Source: Aedes albopictus (lineage: Eukaryota > Arthropoda > Insecta > Diptera > Culicidae). Taken from it: a stretch of 64,000 nucleotides of DNA. The notes beneath the pieces are model-generated. The model did no database searches. It saw nothing but the letters and a program-made list of their open reading frames with translations, and was not told the DNA's origin. This document shows positions 1-12,000 of the stretch, in pieces. The translations under genes were made by a program, and so were the position numbers. How positions within the stretch are numbered: the stretch's first letter is position 1; each line of letters starts with the position of its first letter. The DNA lies in contig NC_085138.1 in the NCBI RefSeq assembly GCF_035046485.1, positions 446,005,204 to 446,069,203 of the forward strand, read 5' to 3'.

Positions 1-894
1 CGCTAAAGGAGCAGACTTGTGTTGGTTTGCGAAAATATTTGACCGTTTTCGAAAGTGACGCGAGATTTGTTTGTTACGCAAAGACATCCATTAAATAAAT
101 TATTATTGTTTATAAAATGGCAATCCTTAGCGAAAAACACTTAAAAAACTGTCAAAATCAACAAAAATTATAGTTGATATAATGCTTCCAACGCCACCTA
201 GCGGCAGAAAACTAAAACTGTGTCATACTGCACATATTGATATAGAAGCAGTAAATCAGATGCAATCATAATTTACTGAAATCTGCTCCCAGTTTCGGTA
301 GGATACCGTTGGAGAAATATCTAAAAAATCTCAAGTAACATTTTTAAGAATAGAAGAATAACTTAGAACTTTCATAAAACCAAAAAAGCGCAGTTGTTCT
401 ATTGCGCAGGGTTGTGAAATGTCATGGAAAAAATGTCACCAATGTTGGCTAGTTTTGCAGCAATAATGATATCTTCGATGAATATTTCTCTCCAGAGGCA
501 GTTAAAATGGCAAATAACCAAATTACACTTTTTTTTCATATTTTCCAACCCTGATTGCGGTTCCTCACATAAAAATGTCCCTCAAATTGTTGCTTGAGAT
601 TTCCATACATAGACAGGGGATAGACAAAATGATCGGGACAGGCAAAATTTTCGCTTTCCAAAAAATAGTCAACTAGCTGCTACTTTTCGAAAGGTGAATC
701 AAAAATTCTCAAATTTTTAAATTTAAATTTTTGCCTCTCAATAGTCGAAATTTGGAAAATATCGCATTATTCTACATGGAGCAAGAAAGATTCTGGTAAA
801 AGGCATAATTATCCGATAGCCAACTTTGAACTGTTTTATCTCCGGATTCAGTGAACCGAATGCTATGAAATTTTGAGCATTCATAACTTATATA
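1..894. other. AT-rich intergenic DNA, nothing recognised
   Basis: No open frame of note, RNA gene or clear repeat structure is visible here. The base composition is AT-rich, like most of the window, and the stretch reads as old intergenic or intronic DNA. Confidence 0.5.
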
Positions 895-1215
895 AAGACT
901 AGCTGTACCCGGCAAACTTTGTCTTGCCTACTGCGTTTTTTGACGTTTCAAGTTTCTAGCCAAGACCAAGTCCCCGGTCAAAATGCATGGAAGATCGATT
1001 TTCAAAAACTCTCAATTTTTCCATCCTTTTGCCTCATAAACCTTCCTTGGGTGAAAACTAACAGAACAAAACTAAGACGAACAAAATCGGTCCTTCCGTT
1101 CGCAAGTTATGCGCGGTCTCACGTATGCCACTGCATTTTTATATATATAGATAATCAAATCACCCGGATAATCAAGCCATTTGGTTTTTCGTTTCCTTTT
1201 AGCGTTCTATGTTAG
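895..1215 (+). repeat. Dispersed repeat fragment (copy 1)
   Basis: The opening (ctagctgt, then a caaactttgtcttgcc-like stretch, then tttgacgttt) recurs in diverged form at about 25931-25990, so it belongs to an interspersed family. The stretch ends in a TATATATAG run typical of a retroposon tail. A 98-codon open frame crosses it but contains no recognisable domain, and I do not count it as a gene. The class of element is not established from these two copies alone. Confidence 0.35.
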
Positions 1216-1219
1216 GGTA

Positions 1220-2800
1220 ACTTTATTTGTATTCCTTCAGAAAATGTTTCTGGACAGTTGTACAAGTGTTTAGTCTAGGATTTGTCCGAGAATATTTACA
1301 GAGGATTGATACAGGACTTCGATGTAGGGTTTTCACCAAGAACTCCGGGAATATTATCATAAGGAACTACTGAATATGTCTAGAAGAAAAAAACCAAGGA
1401 AACTCCAGAAGAAACTCGAGAGAGATCCCCAGAAGAAACATCTAGAGTATTGCCAACCCTAGTGATATTTTTAGCCAAATAGACTAGAAGAGGTTCTTAG
1501 AAACATCATGAAACCAAAATAATAGATATTAGGTTTTATGACGGTTCTCAAAACTTCTACAAGATTAATTTGTCTGGAAAATGTATCTTGGAAAGAGAAA
1601 CTCCCGAAAAAATCCGAATAGGTACGCTTGAAAGAAACCCAGTAGGAAATGCCTGAGAAATTCCAAAAACCGTCTTGGGATTAATCCATCAGAAGCTATT
1701 GGAGGACTCCGAGAGCGAAGTCGTGGATGTAATCCGGAAGGAGCTTGGTCACTACATAATCCTTGAAGGATTTCTCAGAATGAACACCTGATCTGCCGTG
1801 TGCATCATAGTTGTCCCATGTCTTATGGGAATCCCCATTAACTGGGGACATTTATGCTGCACAATGCAGTGATGCAATCTTAAAAAAAACTTTTGGGGAA
1901 TCCCAGTAAGCACTTCTGGTGGAAATCTGAGGTGAAATTTCTAAAAAGTTTTCTTGGAAAAACTTTGGAGGAATTACTGGAGTAATTTTAGAATGAGAAT
2001 CTGGGCAACTACCAGATGAAATTCCTGAAAAAGTTTCAAGAGTATCTTTTGGGTAAAACCCAGAATGATTTCCTTGAGAAAATCAGATTCCTGGTTGTTT
2101 TTTGAAACTATTTCCAGGAGAAATTTAGAACGGGACATCCTAGTTGATTTATGAAGAAATTCCTGAAATCGCAAAGAACAGCTGTCAGCTGATTATTATA
2201 CATCGAATTCCAAGAGCTAACCAAGTAAAGTTGTACGAGTTTTCCTAGAAGAATCCCAGAAACATTCTTGAGAGAATCCTAGGAAGAACTTCTTGCGGAA
2301 ATATAAGAGTCGTTCTAGAGAGATTCCAAGAGATTGCATAGAAAAATCCCATGATATCTTAAAGGTATTCCAGAAGAAGCTCCTCAATGAATTCGGGAAG
2401 GAATCTCGTAAAAAAAACTCATGGAGGTTTTCATGGTTTAACTTCCAATAGTGTAAACCAATGGAAGTAGATTTACGAGGTCCAAATACAATTACAAATA
2501 GAAATTGTTCGGGAACCCTGGTGGATTTCCCGCACGAACTGCTAAAGATATTTCAAGAGGATCTACTGCAAATACCTTAGAAGAACCATCTCTAGGAATG
2601 CCAACTTATTTTCTAAAGAAGTAATACTTCTTTATAATCAAGAAATTAACGGGACGAATTCCAGAAAAATATGGATGAATCCCACAAGATTGTGGAATTT
2701 GATTGAATGAATTTTAGAAGAAAGCTCCTAAAGAATCACACGAGAAATTCTGGAGAAATGCTTAAAATTGCTTCCACTTTAAGAATACAAACGAACTTTA
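1220..2800. repeat. Sparse, decayed version of the 12-bp GGAATTCC satellite
   Basis: Words such as gaaattcctg, aatcccagaa and ggaatctc recur every few tens of bases, resembling the large array at 9008-15850 but much more degraded. No gene is visible. At 1812-1875 a short stretch resembles 63899-63945 (a tgtcccatgt...atggga core), so it is probably a fragment of the dispersed family listed at 63895. Confidence 0.4.
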
Positions 2801-2820
2801 CATGACGCCCTTACTCAGAC

Positions 2821-3239
2821 CAGAGAAAATAGGTAGAGAAGCGAAGAGTGTGAAGCCAAAAATACACCGTCAAACTGGTATCCTATCGAGCAAAATCAAC
2901 AAACCTTGACGATTACCGCATAAGTGAAGATAAGTATTGCAATCATTTGAAACATATTTTTTACCAAAGTTTTTAAATACCATGGATAACAGTATAAATA
3001 ACATTGATTCCTTGAAATGATGAAAATTGTTCCATTTTGGAACATCAGTTTGATAATGCCTAGTTAATAAAACAACAGTATAAGTTTTCAAATGCGGTAT
3101 GCAAGATAGGCACTACCTTCGATGGGTGGATTAATCTGCTTTGCTGCAGTTGCCAGCATCCGAGCGATGAAATCAAAACAGAAAAAGTGTTGCCGTTCTG
3201 GCGGCTGTTCACTCTTCGCTTCTCTACCTATTATCTCTG
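2821..3239. mobile_element. MITE with 30-bp TIRs and 8-bp target duplication (hAT-like)
   Basis: The ends are near-perfect inverted repeats of about 30 bp, beginning CAGAGAAAATAGG on the left and CAGAGATAATAGG on the right (read inward). The same 8 bp, ACTCAGAC, sits immediately outside both ends (2813-2820 and 3240-3247). An 8-bp duplication with CAG-type ends is characteristic of the hAT superfamily. The 419-bp interior has no transposase, so this is a non-autonomous copy. Superfamily assignment rests on TSD length and termini only. Confidence 0.8.
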
Positions 3240-3249
3240 ACTCAGACGT

Positions 3250-4110
3250 AAACATTCAACAACTCAAATTCACAAGCACTATGCTGAAATTAACGTTCTT
3301 TTTGTGAAATTAAGTCTAACAACGGAAAATGTAACCAACTCGTTTGAAATGAGGTCTTATAAGACGGAAAAGTACGTGTTTTAACCTATATATTTACGTC
3401 TCCTAAGATGCTCCTATATGTCAGGATCAGGATCCTATGAGATTGTATGAAGCATTCATAGAATAAACTGTTGCATCAATCATAACAGGAATTCCCGAAG
3501 GAATCATAAGAGAAACCCGATTGAATTCTTCAGGAAATTTATGTAGAAACTACTGGATGAATTCAAAAACAAACGTTTGGAGCAATGTCAGCAAGAACTT
3601 CTTGAGGGATCTCAAAAAAAGCTTCTCGACATATTGCAAGAGATAACCAAGCAGAAATGTACAAGACTACCTAGAGAAATCGTTGAAACGTTTTTTAAGG
3701 AATCCCAGAAAGCATCCTAAAAGTCCTTTTGAATGAAATTTAAGGGATTACACGGGAGTATCCCCCGTGAGAATACGCAAAGGAGTTTCAAAAGAAACTC
3801 TTTAAGAAAATCCCACATGAATATTTCTTAACGACCCAACGCCATGTCAAATAAAAGTCACGGCAGCTTCAGTTTTGGTTGTATAATATAATACAATGTT
3901 AGAATTATTATTATTGGCTCTTTATTATGGGGATTTTCAGCCCGAGGCTGGTTCATCCCCGACAATGTTAGAAGTAAGTCACAGAAACTTTAATACAGCC
4001 ATATCTTGCGCTGCCGTGATTCATTTATGATATGTCTGTTGCTTGTGGAATTCTAGGAGATAATTAAAGAAATCCTACGAGATGCAATCCCAGAGACATT
4101 CATCGAGGAA
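3250..4110. repeat. Sparse satellite-like intergenic DNA
   Basis: From about 3480 to 3840, and again near 4070-4110, there are scattered GGAATTCC/GAATCCC-like words as in 1220-2800. There is no coding frame. I see nothing else in the remainder. Confidence 0.35.
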
Positions 4111-4118
4111 TTCCAGTA

Positions 4119-4383
4119 CCGTCTACCCCCGTTGGTTTGACCGCACGTAATCTGAACACTTTTTAGTTTGACCCCTCTAATCTGCACATCGTTCAAACTA
4201 ATGATGGTTCAAACGTCATTCTGCTAATGGAACGGTGTGAAACGGAACGCAGAATCAAAACAAAACACCAAAACAGGTTGCCAGTAGTGTTTTTCGATGC
4301 AAACAGGGTTGCTAGAAGTTCAAATTAGAAATGGACCCCTTTGGTTTGCATGAGTTGTCGTTCAAACCAACGGGGGTAGACGG
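4119..4383. mobile_element. MITE with ~25-bp TIRs and TA target duplication
   Basis: Both ends are inverted copies starting CCGTCTACCCCCGTTGGTTT, flanked by TA on each side (4117-4118 and 4384-4385). The TA duplication and short length (265 bp) without an open frame fit a non-autonomous Tc1/mariner-type element. The interior also has lesser inverted matches around the word ttcaaac. Confidence 0.75.
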
Positions 4384-4589
4384 TAGCACCCTTGATAAAG
4401 TAATTATAGAAGAACTTCTCGAAGAATCTCTTACTACTATTACTATTTAGAAAATCCCTACTCTACGGCTACAAAACAGCATAAATAAGGAGATCGTAGC
4501 AGGCTGTGCGCGCGAGCGACTGCTTTCAAAACTGTCACGCGTTTTTTTTGCTTCGTGTTGTTTTGAATATGGTCGCCTTTGAATTGAGA

Positions 4590-4860
4590 AACTTCTGGTG
4601 GTGCTATTCCTTATGGGTAGTACGCAGATCCCAAGAAATTTCTTGGCCTATCTTGATGCGTGAGAAATTCAGGCAAGGATTCGCCCAAGAAATAAGCAAG
4701 CGCCGCTTTATTCCGGATCCTAGTACGTTGCTGAAATGAATCGTCAAATGAAATAGGGCTTGCTGTGTTAAATTTCTTGACCATTCCGGTCACGGAAAAA
4801 TAATACACTGAACGAAAATTACTTGAGTGATTCCGTTTGAAGTGTATGCACTCGCATTAC
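4590..4860 (-). repeat. Dispersed repeat family M, copy A
   Basis: This stretch matches 17155-17480 in the opposite orientation and 63895-64000 at the window edge. Shared blocks include ttgaccattccggtcacgg, the acttgagtgattccgttt region and a ccaagaaatttcttggcc-like core. Open frames on both strands here (65-77 codons) are by-products. The element class is unknown; ends are not sharply defined. Confidence 0.55.
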
Positions 4861-5412
4861 TCAGGGTGCGCCTCGAGAAGTGCTTGCAAATCAATTTTCG
4901 ATGTGCAACATTTTTCGCTTACCTGACGGTTCAGTGGATCGTGTAGTGTTGAGTAGGATAATTTACGATTGTTGTGAGAGTTTTTCTTATTTCCGGCACT
5001 CCGGAGTTCGTCTTCGTTTTCGCAGGGTTTCCGTGTAATTTTTGGTGATATTTCTGGAGTGGACAGCCACGTGGAGACGCAAATGGTAGTCAACAAGTTT
5101 GTCTCGAGAATACTGGAATTCGTATAATTTGGTGAGTTTGTTCCTCAAGAATCTCAAGAGGAAGTTTAGTTGGTTTAATCGCCTCGCTGGGGGGAGCAAA
5201 ACTGGATTCGTAAATTCAAATTTCAACAGAATTGATTTTTAGTTTTTATTCTTTGTTTGCTAATGAATCAACAAACTGTCTATTGATTATAACTTTTATA
5301 GAATGTTTACGACAAACCAGTAAATTGAAAAAAAAAAACTTGTTGGCTTAGATATTTTTTATTTAAGATATTCGAAATTGGAATTAGGGTTTGTGTTCCA
5401 TCAGTAATCTCA
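4861..5412. other. Unassigned, mildly GC-richer block
   Basis: A stretch with open minus-strand frames of about 79 codons that have no recognisable motif. Its composition resembles a retrotransposon leader or untranslated region rather than coding sequence. No boundaries or target duplications found. Confidence 0.3.
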
Positions 5413-5414
5413 CG

Positions 5415-5572
5415 CTCCCAATTTCATCCTATTTGAAAACAAGCGATTACGGCACCGATTGATTCCGTTCTTTTTGTTTTCATGCGTGCTCACTTCTAAC
5501 AAAAAATACAAAAATAAGAAACAAAACAAACAGTGCTTCATTCCTTTGTTTTTCGTAGGATGAAAATGGGAG
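5415..5572. repeat. Short inverted-repeat pair
   Basis: ctcccaatttcatcct at 5415-5430 is matched in inverse by aggatgaaaatgggag at 5557-5572, with one mismatch. This could be a small palindromic element or the arms of a MITE whose target duplication is not evident. Confidence 0.4.
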
Positions 5573-5576
5573 CCAC

Positions 5577-8560
5577 ATGCTTAATAAGGGAACCATTACC
5601 CTATCATACAAATTTTTCAAATACCAAAATTCTTCACACAGTCATATTTTGACAAATTCGAACATTTCTTCAACCATTAGTTCCCTATTTGATCCTTTGT
5701 TTAGTTCTACTGTGGTCAGACAAACGTCCCTGATGGTAATTGAAGGTTATATGTTATCAAGTTATATTGGCTCAGTTATGATGCTATTATTTTTACATTA
5801 TAGTTTTGTAGTTATAAACTTTCTATCACAAAAGTCCAAATGTGACAAACAGTAATTCAAACTAAATTTAACTATTCAATTGTTTTTGCGGCGGCTTGGC
5901 CCCAAATTAATCATTATCATAGTTCGATCGCGATTTCAGTCGATCCGGAAGAACTTCCAAAAATCGGGAGGGCAAAGCGTTAGAAAGAAATACAGCGACA
6001 TGAAACATTCAAACCATGACCAAATACTAGCACTAAAAATAAAACAACCGAAAGCCATTATTAAACTACGTCGACGTAGAAGCGAAAGCGTTTTCTTGTA
6101 AAATAATAAATATAAATAAATTAGGAAGAACAAAAAAAAAAAACAATCGTGTATTTAATACTGAATCAGAAACCAAAACCGTAGAGAAGTAATCACACGA
6201 TTGTCGAGATATTTACGCAATAACTGAGAAAAAAAGAAGAAGAAAAAGTAGCAGAGAAAAATCCATTTTTACGACACTAAGAAGCAAAAAACTAAAGAAT
6301 AAAAAACAAGGTATTTTTACTGTTATATAAAAAAGCGAAAACTAAACTAGGAACACAGTCACCGAGATAGAGCCCGGTGTTATTCTGTTACAATACAAAC
6401 ACCGCTGTAAATTAACCCCATTTGATGAGAGGTGCTGTAGAAGCATTAGTGGAGTAACTACTCTTAAAAGAAACGTGAAATGACAGCTGAAAAACGGTAG
6501 ACATTAAAGAAAAAAGAAACAAAAACAAACAAACCAAAAATAATAACGACCGGATATAAGTTTCGTGTTACCAAGTTGAAACATAAATAAGTAATAAATT
6601 AACAACAAAAAAAAAAACCAAAGCGCTAAAACCTGAGGCAAAGTGATGAGATCGCGACGTTAGTCGGCATGAAAACAATAGACAAAGGTAATCGCACGCA
6701 GAGAGGTAGATACAGATCTAGCAGTCAGTACTTATAATCGATTGTAACGACACCCACACTTACACAGAAATCAATTTCAAGGGCAAGCATTACCAAACAT
6801 GTCAGAAAGGCGGCTTTATTAAGCCAACAATGGAGCGAAGGAGTGATTTTTCCCTTGCGAAGCAGCAAGGATTTTGAGACTTTTCGATACTTTGCTCTCC
6901 ATAAACGATCGCAGTAGGTCACAAACATGGTTTGGTAGGGATTCCATGGGAACGCTCGTTAGCGACATTCATTGAATCTGTTTTCTGAATACTACAGTTT
7001 ATGAAGTTTTGAACTTTTTTTTTTATATTTCCACAATTGCAACTTCAAGAATATTATCAGCAAAAATTGTGAGAATACTTCTAAAATATTGACGATCTGT
7101 GATAGATACCTGCGTTACTGCAGCAAACGAATAAAGTTTATCAATACTTCTTTAAAGACGAGTTCTTTTATGCTTCCAGAGATTCTTTGAAATACTGCAT
7201 TTCTTCAGTACACGAAAGTTAAAGATTGCAACTTTTTGAGAAATGAAATGACGATATAGGCCATTTTTGTTCGCTTCGGTTGAAATGGCAAAACCTACTG
7301 CGTCTTTCGTTACATAATCAGAAAAAAATGTGTATATGGGGGATAACTGAGGCTTCTTTGTTGACGATCACTGCTTGCTATGATCAATTTTTTTTCCGAA
7401 CTGCTTTTGCTGCGCAGTTTTGTTTCGCTGTAAGGATTCCAACACGATCCAAGTTGTCGACTACTTATAACACGAAAAAGTTTCAGTTTAACGATGCGTA
7501 CTGCTCACGAGGTCAACATTTCACGATACGTAGAAATTACGGTTTGAGCAACGTACCGGGCGTGCCACTGAAAAAGGCGTAATTTAGCTAAGTAAATAAG
7601 CATTTTTAAATAACCATCTTAGATATGAACAGAACACGGTGGCGCGGCGTTCCAAAAGCTACGCCAGCGCCAATACACTCTAAAAAAAATCCACATTCTA
7701 TTGTGCACGTACATACATACGTTTGAATGGAATGGAAATACGAAGTAACACCAAAATTAGCTCCCACACGTGAAAACCAACCCATTGAGAATCATTCACC
7801 ATGACATTCGTAGACACACCTTTGAAGACATTTATAACTAACCGAGGCAAGACAGCAGCTATATAGGAAGAGAAACCAATTCTTAAAGAAATAACAACAT
7901 TCTGCATGTGTAACACAAAAGAAAGACGGCAAAATCAGACTTTCGATAAAATTTCAAATATGTAAGACACATTTTCGGACACGGAAAATTACACGCAAAT
8001 ACACAAACACACACACACACACACATCGGTTTGATAGTAGTTGTTATTCCTGACTAGTAGGTAATTGAAGAGAAAAAAAGAAATCAAACCAATCCAGTGC
8101 TCTATTGTGTGGATAATTTATTGAATTTGAAAATTTCCGTTTCGAAGTTTTGATTTCGGTGATCCGTTTTCAATTGTTGCTTTGAATTTGAACGTTTTGC
8201 TACAGTCAAATACTGTTGTTAGAAAAACAAAAAAAAAACTATAAAAAATAAATAAAAATCGCGGGTAAAATAACGTTAATGAATACAACACAAACACAAC
8301 TGTAAATGCACTGGATGAAGAGAGTCGTGTTAGCGCATTTCAGAGTGCGCAGAACAGAGTACTCGGAAAGTCAAGGCACACTTGGATGGGTACGACGAGA
8401 CTCCCAGAAAGCGTTCCCAAACATAGCATCCAAACCATGTCGCAATCGACTAAAAAAAACGGTTGCTTTGTTCGCAGATTATTACCAAAATAAGACAACC
8501 AAGCGTTATGAGTGGATGGTTGGATGGGAAATGGGGAAGAGCCAGTAACGCACGTGCCGT
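5577..8560 (+). other. A-rich UTR-like block, upstream part
   Basis: The plus strand is strikingly A-rich and T-poor, with runs such as aacaaaaacaaaac and many short A tracts, which is typical of long insect 3' untranslated regions. A (AC)n run lies at 8007-8025. Open frames of 60-100 codons scattered through it show no domains and are probably chance. A matching block ends in a poly(A) signal at 19628. I infer, without proof, that both belong to a plus-strand transcript whose coding part lies outside the window. Confidence 0.3.
8007..8025. repeat. (AC)n microsatellite
   Basis: A 19-base uninterrupted AC run is visible directly. Confidence 0.9.
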
Positions 8561-9007
8561 CGTCCTCGTTTCGCTGCGTTTCTTGGTGCTATCGGATATT
8601 AAAAGTTAAAACAACCCTGAGAATTCGAGAAGGCAGTTGGAGGAAACTATACTTTTCTGAGAGAGATATTGAAGCGGGGGCGTAATCAGGTTTAATCGAT
8701 CATGCTTATTAACATTGGTGCCAGTCTCCTAGTTTGAAAAAGGGATTGTCACGAAATCTTATCGAACTGCTATTAGTTTTTCACGAACAGTTTACACAAG
8801 TCTGCAAATCAATCCAAGTTTCAATGTAAGGGCCAATTAGTTTCAGGAAAGTTCTGTAGATTCTCATAAAACCTTCATTCTTTTATTCTGCTTTTGATGG
8901 TTCTGATGATCAATAAAACATCATTTCACATCTCGTCATCAACACCAATACTAATGTTCTATGTTTCTGTCAGCCATAAAACTCATAACTGTCATTACTG
9001 GAGCAAT
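8561..9007. other. Spacer before the satellite array
   Basis: No gene, repeat or structure recognised between the UTR-like block and the first satellite units. Confidence 0.4.
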
Positions 9008-12000
9008 CTATGAATGCATTCCTGAAGAAATCTCTGGAAATTCTCACAGGAATTCCTACAAGAACTCCGGAGGAATCTGTAAAGGAATTCCTGGAGGACT
9101 TCCCGGAAAAATCCTGGAGAAATTCCCGAATAAATCTCACGAGGAATTCCTGAAGAAATCGCTGGAGAAGTTCACGGAGAAATCCCCAGAAGAATTTCTG
9201 GATGAATTGCAGGAGGAATTCCCGGAGGTATCCGTGAAGGAATTATCGCGGGAATCTCTGGATAAATTCCCGAAGAAATCTATCAGCGATTTTTCGAAGA
9301 GATCCTTGCAGGAATCGCTGGAGACATTTCCAGCAGAAATTCTCAGAGAAACCTCTGGAAGAGTTCCCGGAGAAATTCCTGAAGATATTTCCAAAGAAAT
9401 CTGATGCGGAAATCCCTGGATAAATTACCGCAGGATTCCCTGAGGGAGGTCTCGGAGAAATTTCCGGAGGAACCTCTGAGAGTATTCTTGAAGAAATCCC
9501 TGGATGATTTCCCGTAGGAACCACTGCAAAAGCTCTCAGAGGGATCCGTGGAGGAATTCCCGAAAAATCCCTGGAAGGATTCCTGGTGAAACCTCAAGAT
9601 AAATTCCAAAAGAAATCCCTGAAGAAAGAATTCTTGAAAAAAAAAACCCTGGAGAAATGCACGGTAGAATCTGCAGGAATACTAGTACGAATCCCTGGTA
9701 GAATTTGAGCAGAAATCCCTCGCAGAAATTTTGGATGATCTCCTGCAGAAATTTCCGTAGAAATCTCTGGAGCAATTCCTGCAGTATACACTGGAGGAAT
9801 TACAGGATTAATCCCCGGAGGAACTCCCGGATGAGTCTCTCGAGAAATTGCCGGAGGAATTCCATTAGAAACTCCCAGAGGAATCCCTGATGGAATTCCT
9901 TATGAAGTCGCTGAGGGCTTGTCCATAAACTACGTAGACTCTAAGGGCAAAAGTCTACGCTCCATACAAATTTTTGTATGAAAAAAAGTCTACGAAGGGA
10001 AAGAGATGACCAAAAAATGAGTCCACGTAGTTTATGGACAGCGCATGAAGAAATTCCCGATGAAATCTGTGAAGGGTTTTCTAATGGAATCTCTGAAGGT
10101 AGATTTTCGAAAGGAATTCTCGGTTGAATTTCTGTAAATATAAGAACATCCAGGAGAAATCCCTGGAAAAACTTCCACAAGAATGCCTGAAAAAACTCCC
10201 GATTGAATCTTTGGATGAATTCCCGATATAATCTGTGGATGAATTCTAAATGGAATCTGATGGAATTTTAAATACAAATCCTGATGAAATTTCCAAAAGA
10301 ATCGCTGAAAAAAAAAAGCCGAAGGAAGAACTCTCTTTAGAATCTCTGAAGGAGTGCTCAAAGTAGTCCCTGAAGGAATTCCCAATGGATATCTGAAAGA
10401 ATTCCTGATGAAATCTTTAAAGGAATTGTTGATGAAATGTCTGAAGGAATAGCTGAGCGAAGCTCTGAAGGAATTCCCGATGGATTCTCTGAAAGAATTC
10501 CAGATGGATTATCTTATGGAATTTCAGAAGGAACCTTGAAAAAAAAAAAAATACCCGGGTGAATCACTGGAGAAATCCCTGAAGGAATCCTGAAGGAATC
10601 TCTGGAAGAATTTCTTGGGGAATCCCTGAAGGGATTCCCGGAGGAATTTCTGAAAGAATTCCCGGATGATGGCACTCTCGGAGGAATCCGTAAAGGAATT
10701 TCTGAAGATATCTCTGAAGAATTTTCCGGAAGAATGATTGAAAAAAAAAATTCCAGGAGAAATTCCCGGAAGAATCTGCCGGAATTCCAGTAGAAACCTT
10801 GGAAGAATTTCCGGAGAAATCCCTGTCAGAATTCTCGGGGGAATTCCCTAAAGAATTTCTGGAGGAATTCCAGAAGAAAACCCTGGATCAATTCCTGAAG
10901 AAACTACAGGATTAATCCCTCCCTGGGAGAGCTCCCGGATGAATCTCTCGAGGAATTCTAGGAGGGATTCCCGGAGGAATTCCATTAGAATCTCCCAGAG
11001 GAATTTCCGATGGAATCTCTAAAGGAATTCCCGATGGAATCTCTGATGGAGTTTCCGAAGGAATTTCTGTGAGCATTCCCGGAGGAATCTTTGAAGGAGT
11101 AATCTCTGAAGGAATTCCTGGAGATACTTCTTTAGGATTCCCCGGAAGAATGATTGATAATCCCTGAAGAATTCCTGGAGGAATTCCCGAAAAAAACCCG
11201 GGCCAATTCCTGAAGGAATCCCAGGATTAATCCCTGGAAGAACTCCCGGATGAATTCGGAGAGATTCCCGGAGGAATTCCATTAGAATCTCCCAGAGGAA
11301 TTCCCGATGGAATCTCTGATGGAGTTTCCAAAAGCATCACGGAAAAAAAATCCGGGTGAATCACTGGAGAAATCCCTGAAGAAATTCCCGAAGGAATTAA
11401 CGGAACAATCTCTGAAGGTATTCCTTGAAGAATTATTGATAATCCCTGAAGAAATGTCCGGAAGAATTCTTGAAAAAATCCCTGGAGAAATTCCCGGAAG
11501 AATCTGCAGGAATTCCCGAAGAAACCCCTGGAGAAATTTCCAGGGAAATCCTTGTCGGAATTCTCGGGGGAAATTCCCGAAGAAAACCCTGGAGCAATTC
11601 CAGAAGGAATCCCTGAAGGCAATACAAGATTAATCCTTGGAAGAACTCCCGGATGAATCTCTCTAAGAATTTCAGGAGGGATTCCCGAAAGAATTCCATT
11701 AAAATCTCCCAGAGGAATCTTTGATAGAGTTCCCGAAGGTATCCGGGAAAAAAAATCCCGGGTCTTTCATTGGAGAAATCCCTGAAGGAATTCCCGAAGA
11801 AATTTCTGTGAGAATTCCCGGAGGAATCTCTGAAGGAATCAACGGAACAATCTCTGAAGGAATTCATGAAGATACTTCCGAAGGATTTCTCGGAAGAATT
11901 ATTGATAATCCCTGAAGGAATTCCCGGAAGAATTCTTGAAAAAATCCCTGGAGAAATTCCCGGAAGAATCTGCAAGAATTCTAGAAGAAATCCCTAGAGG

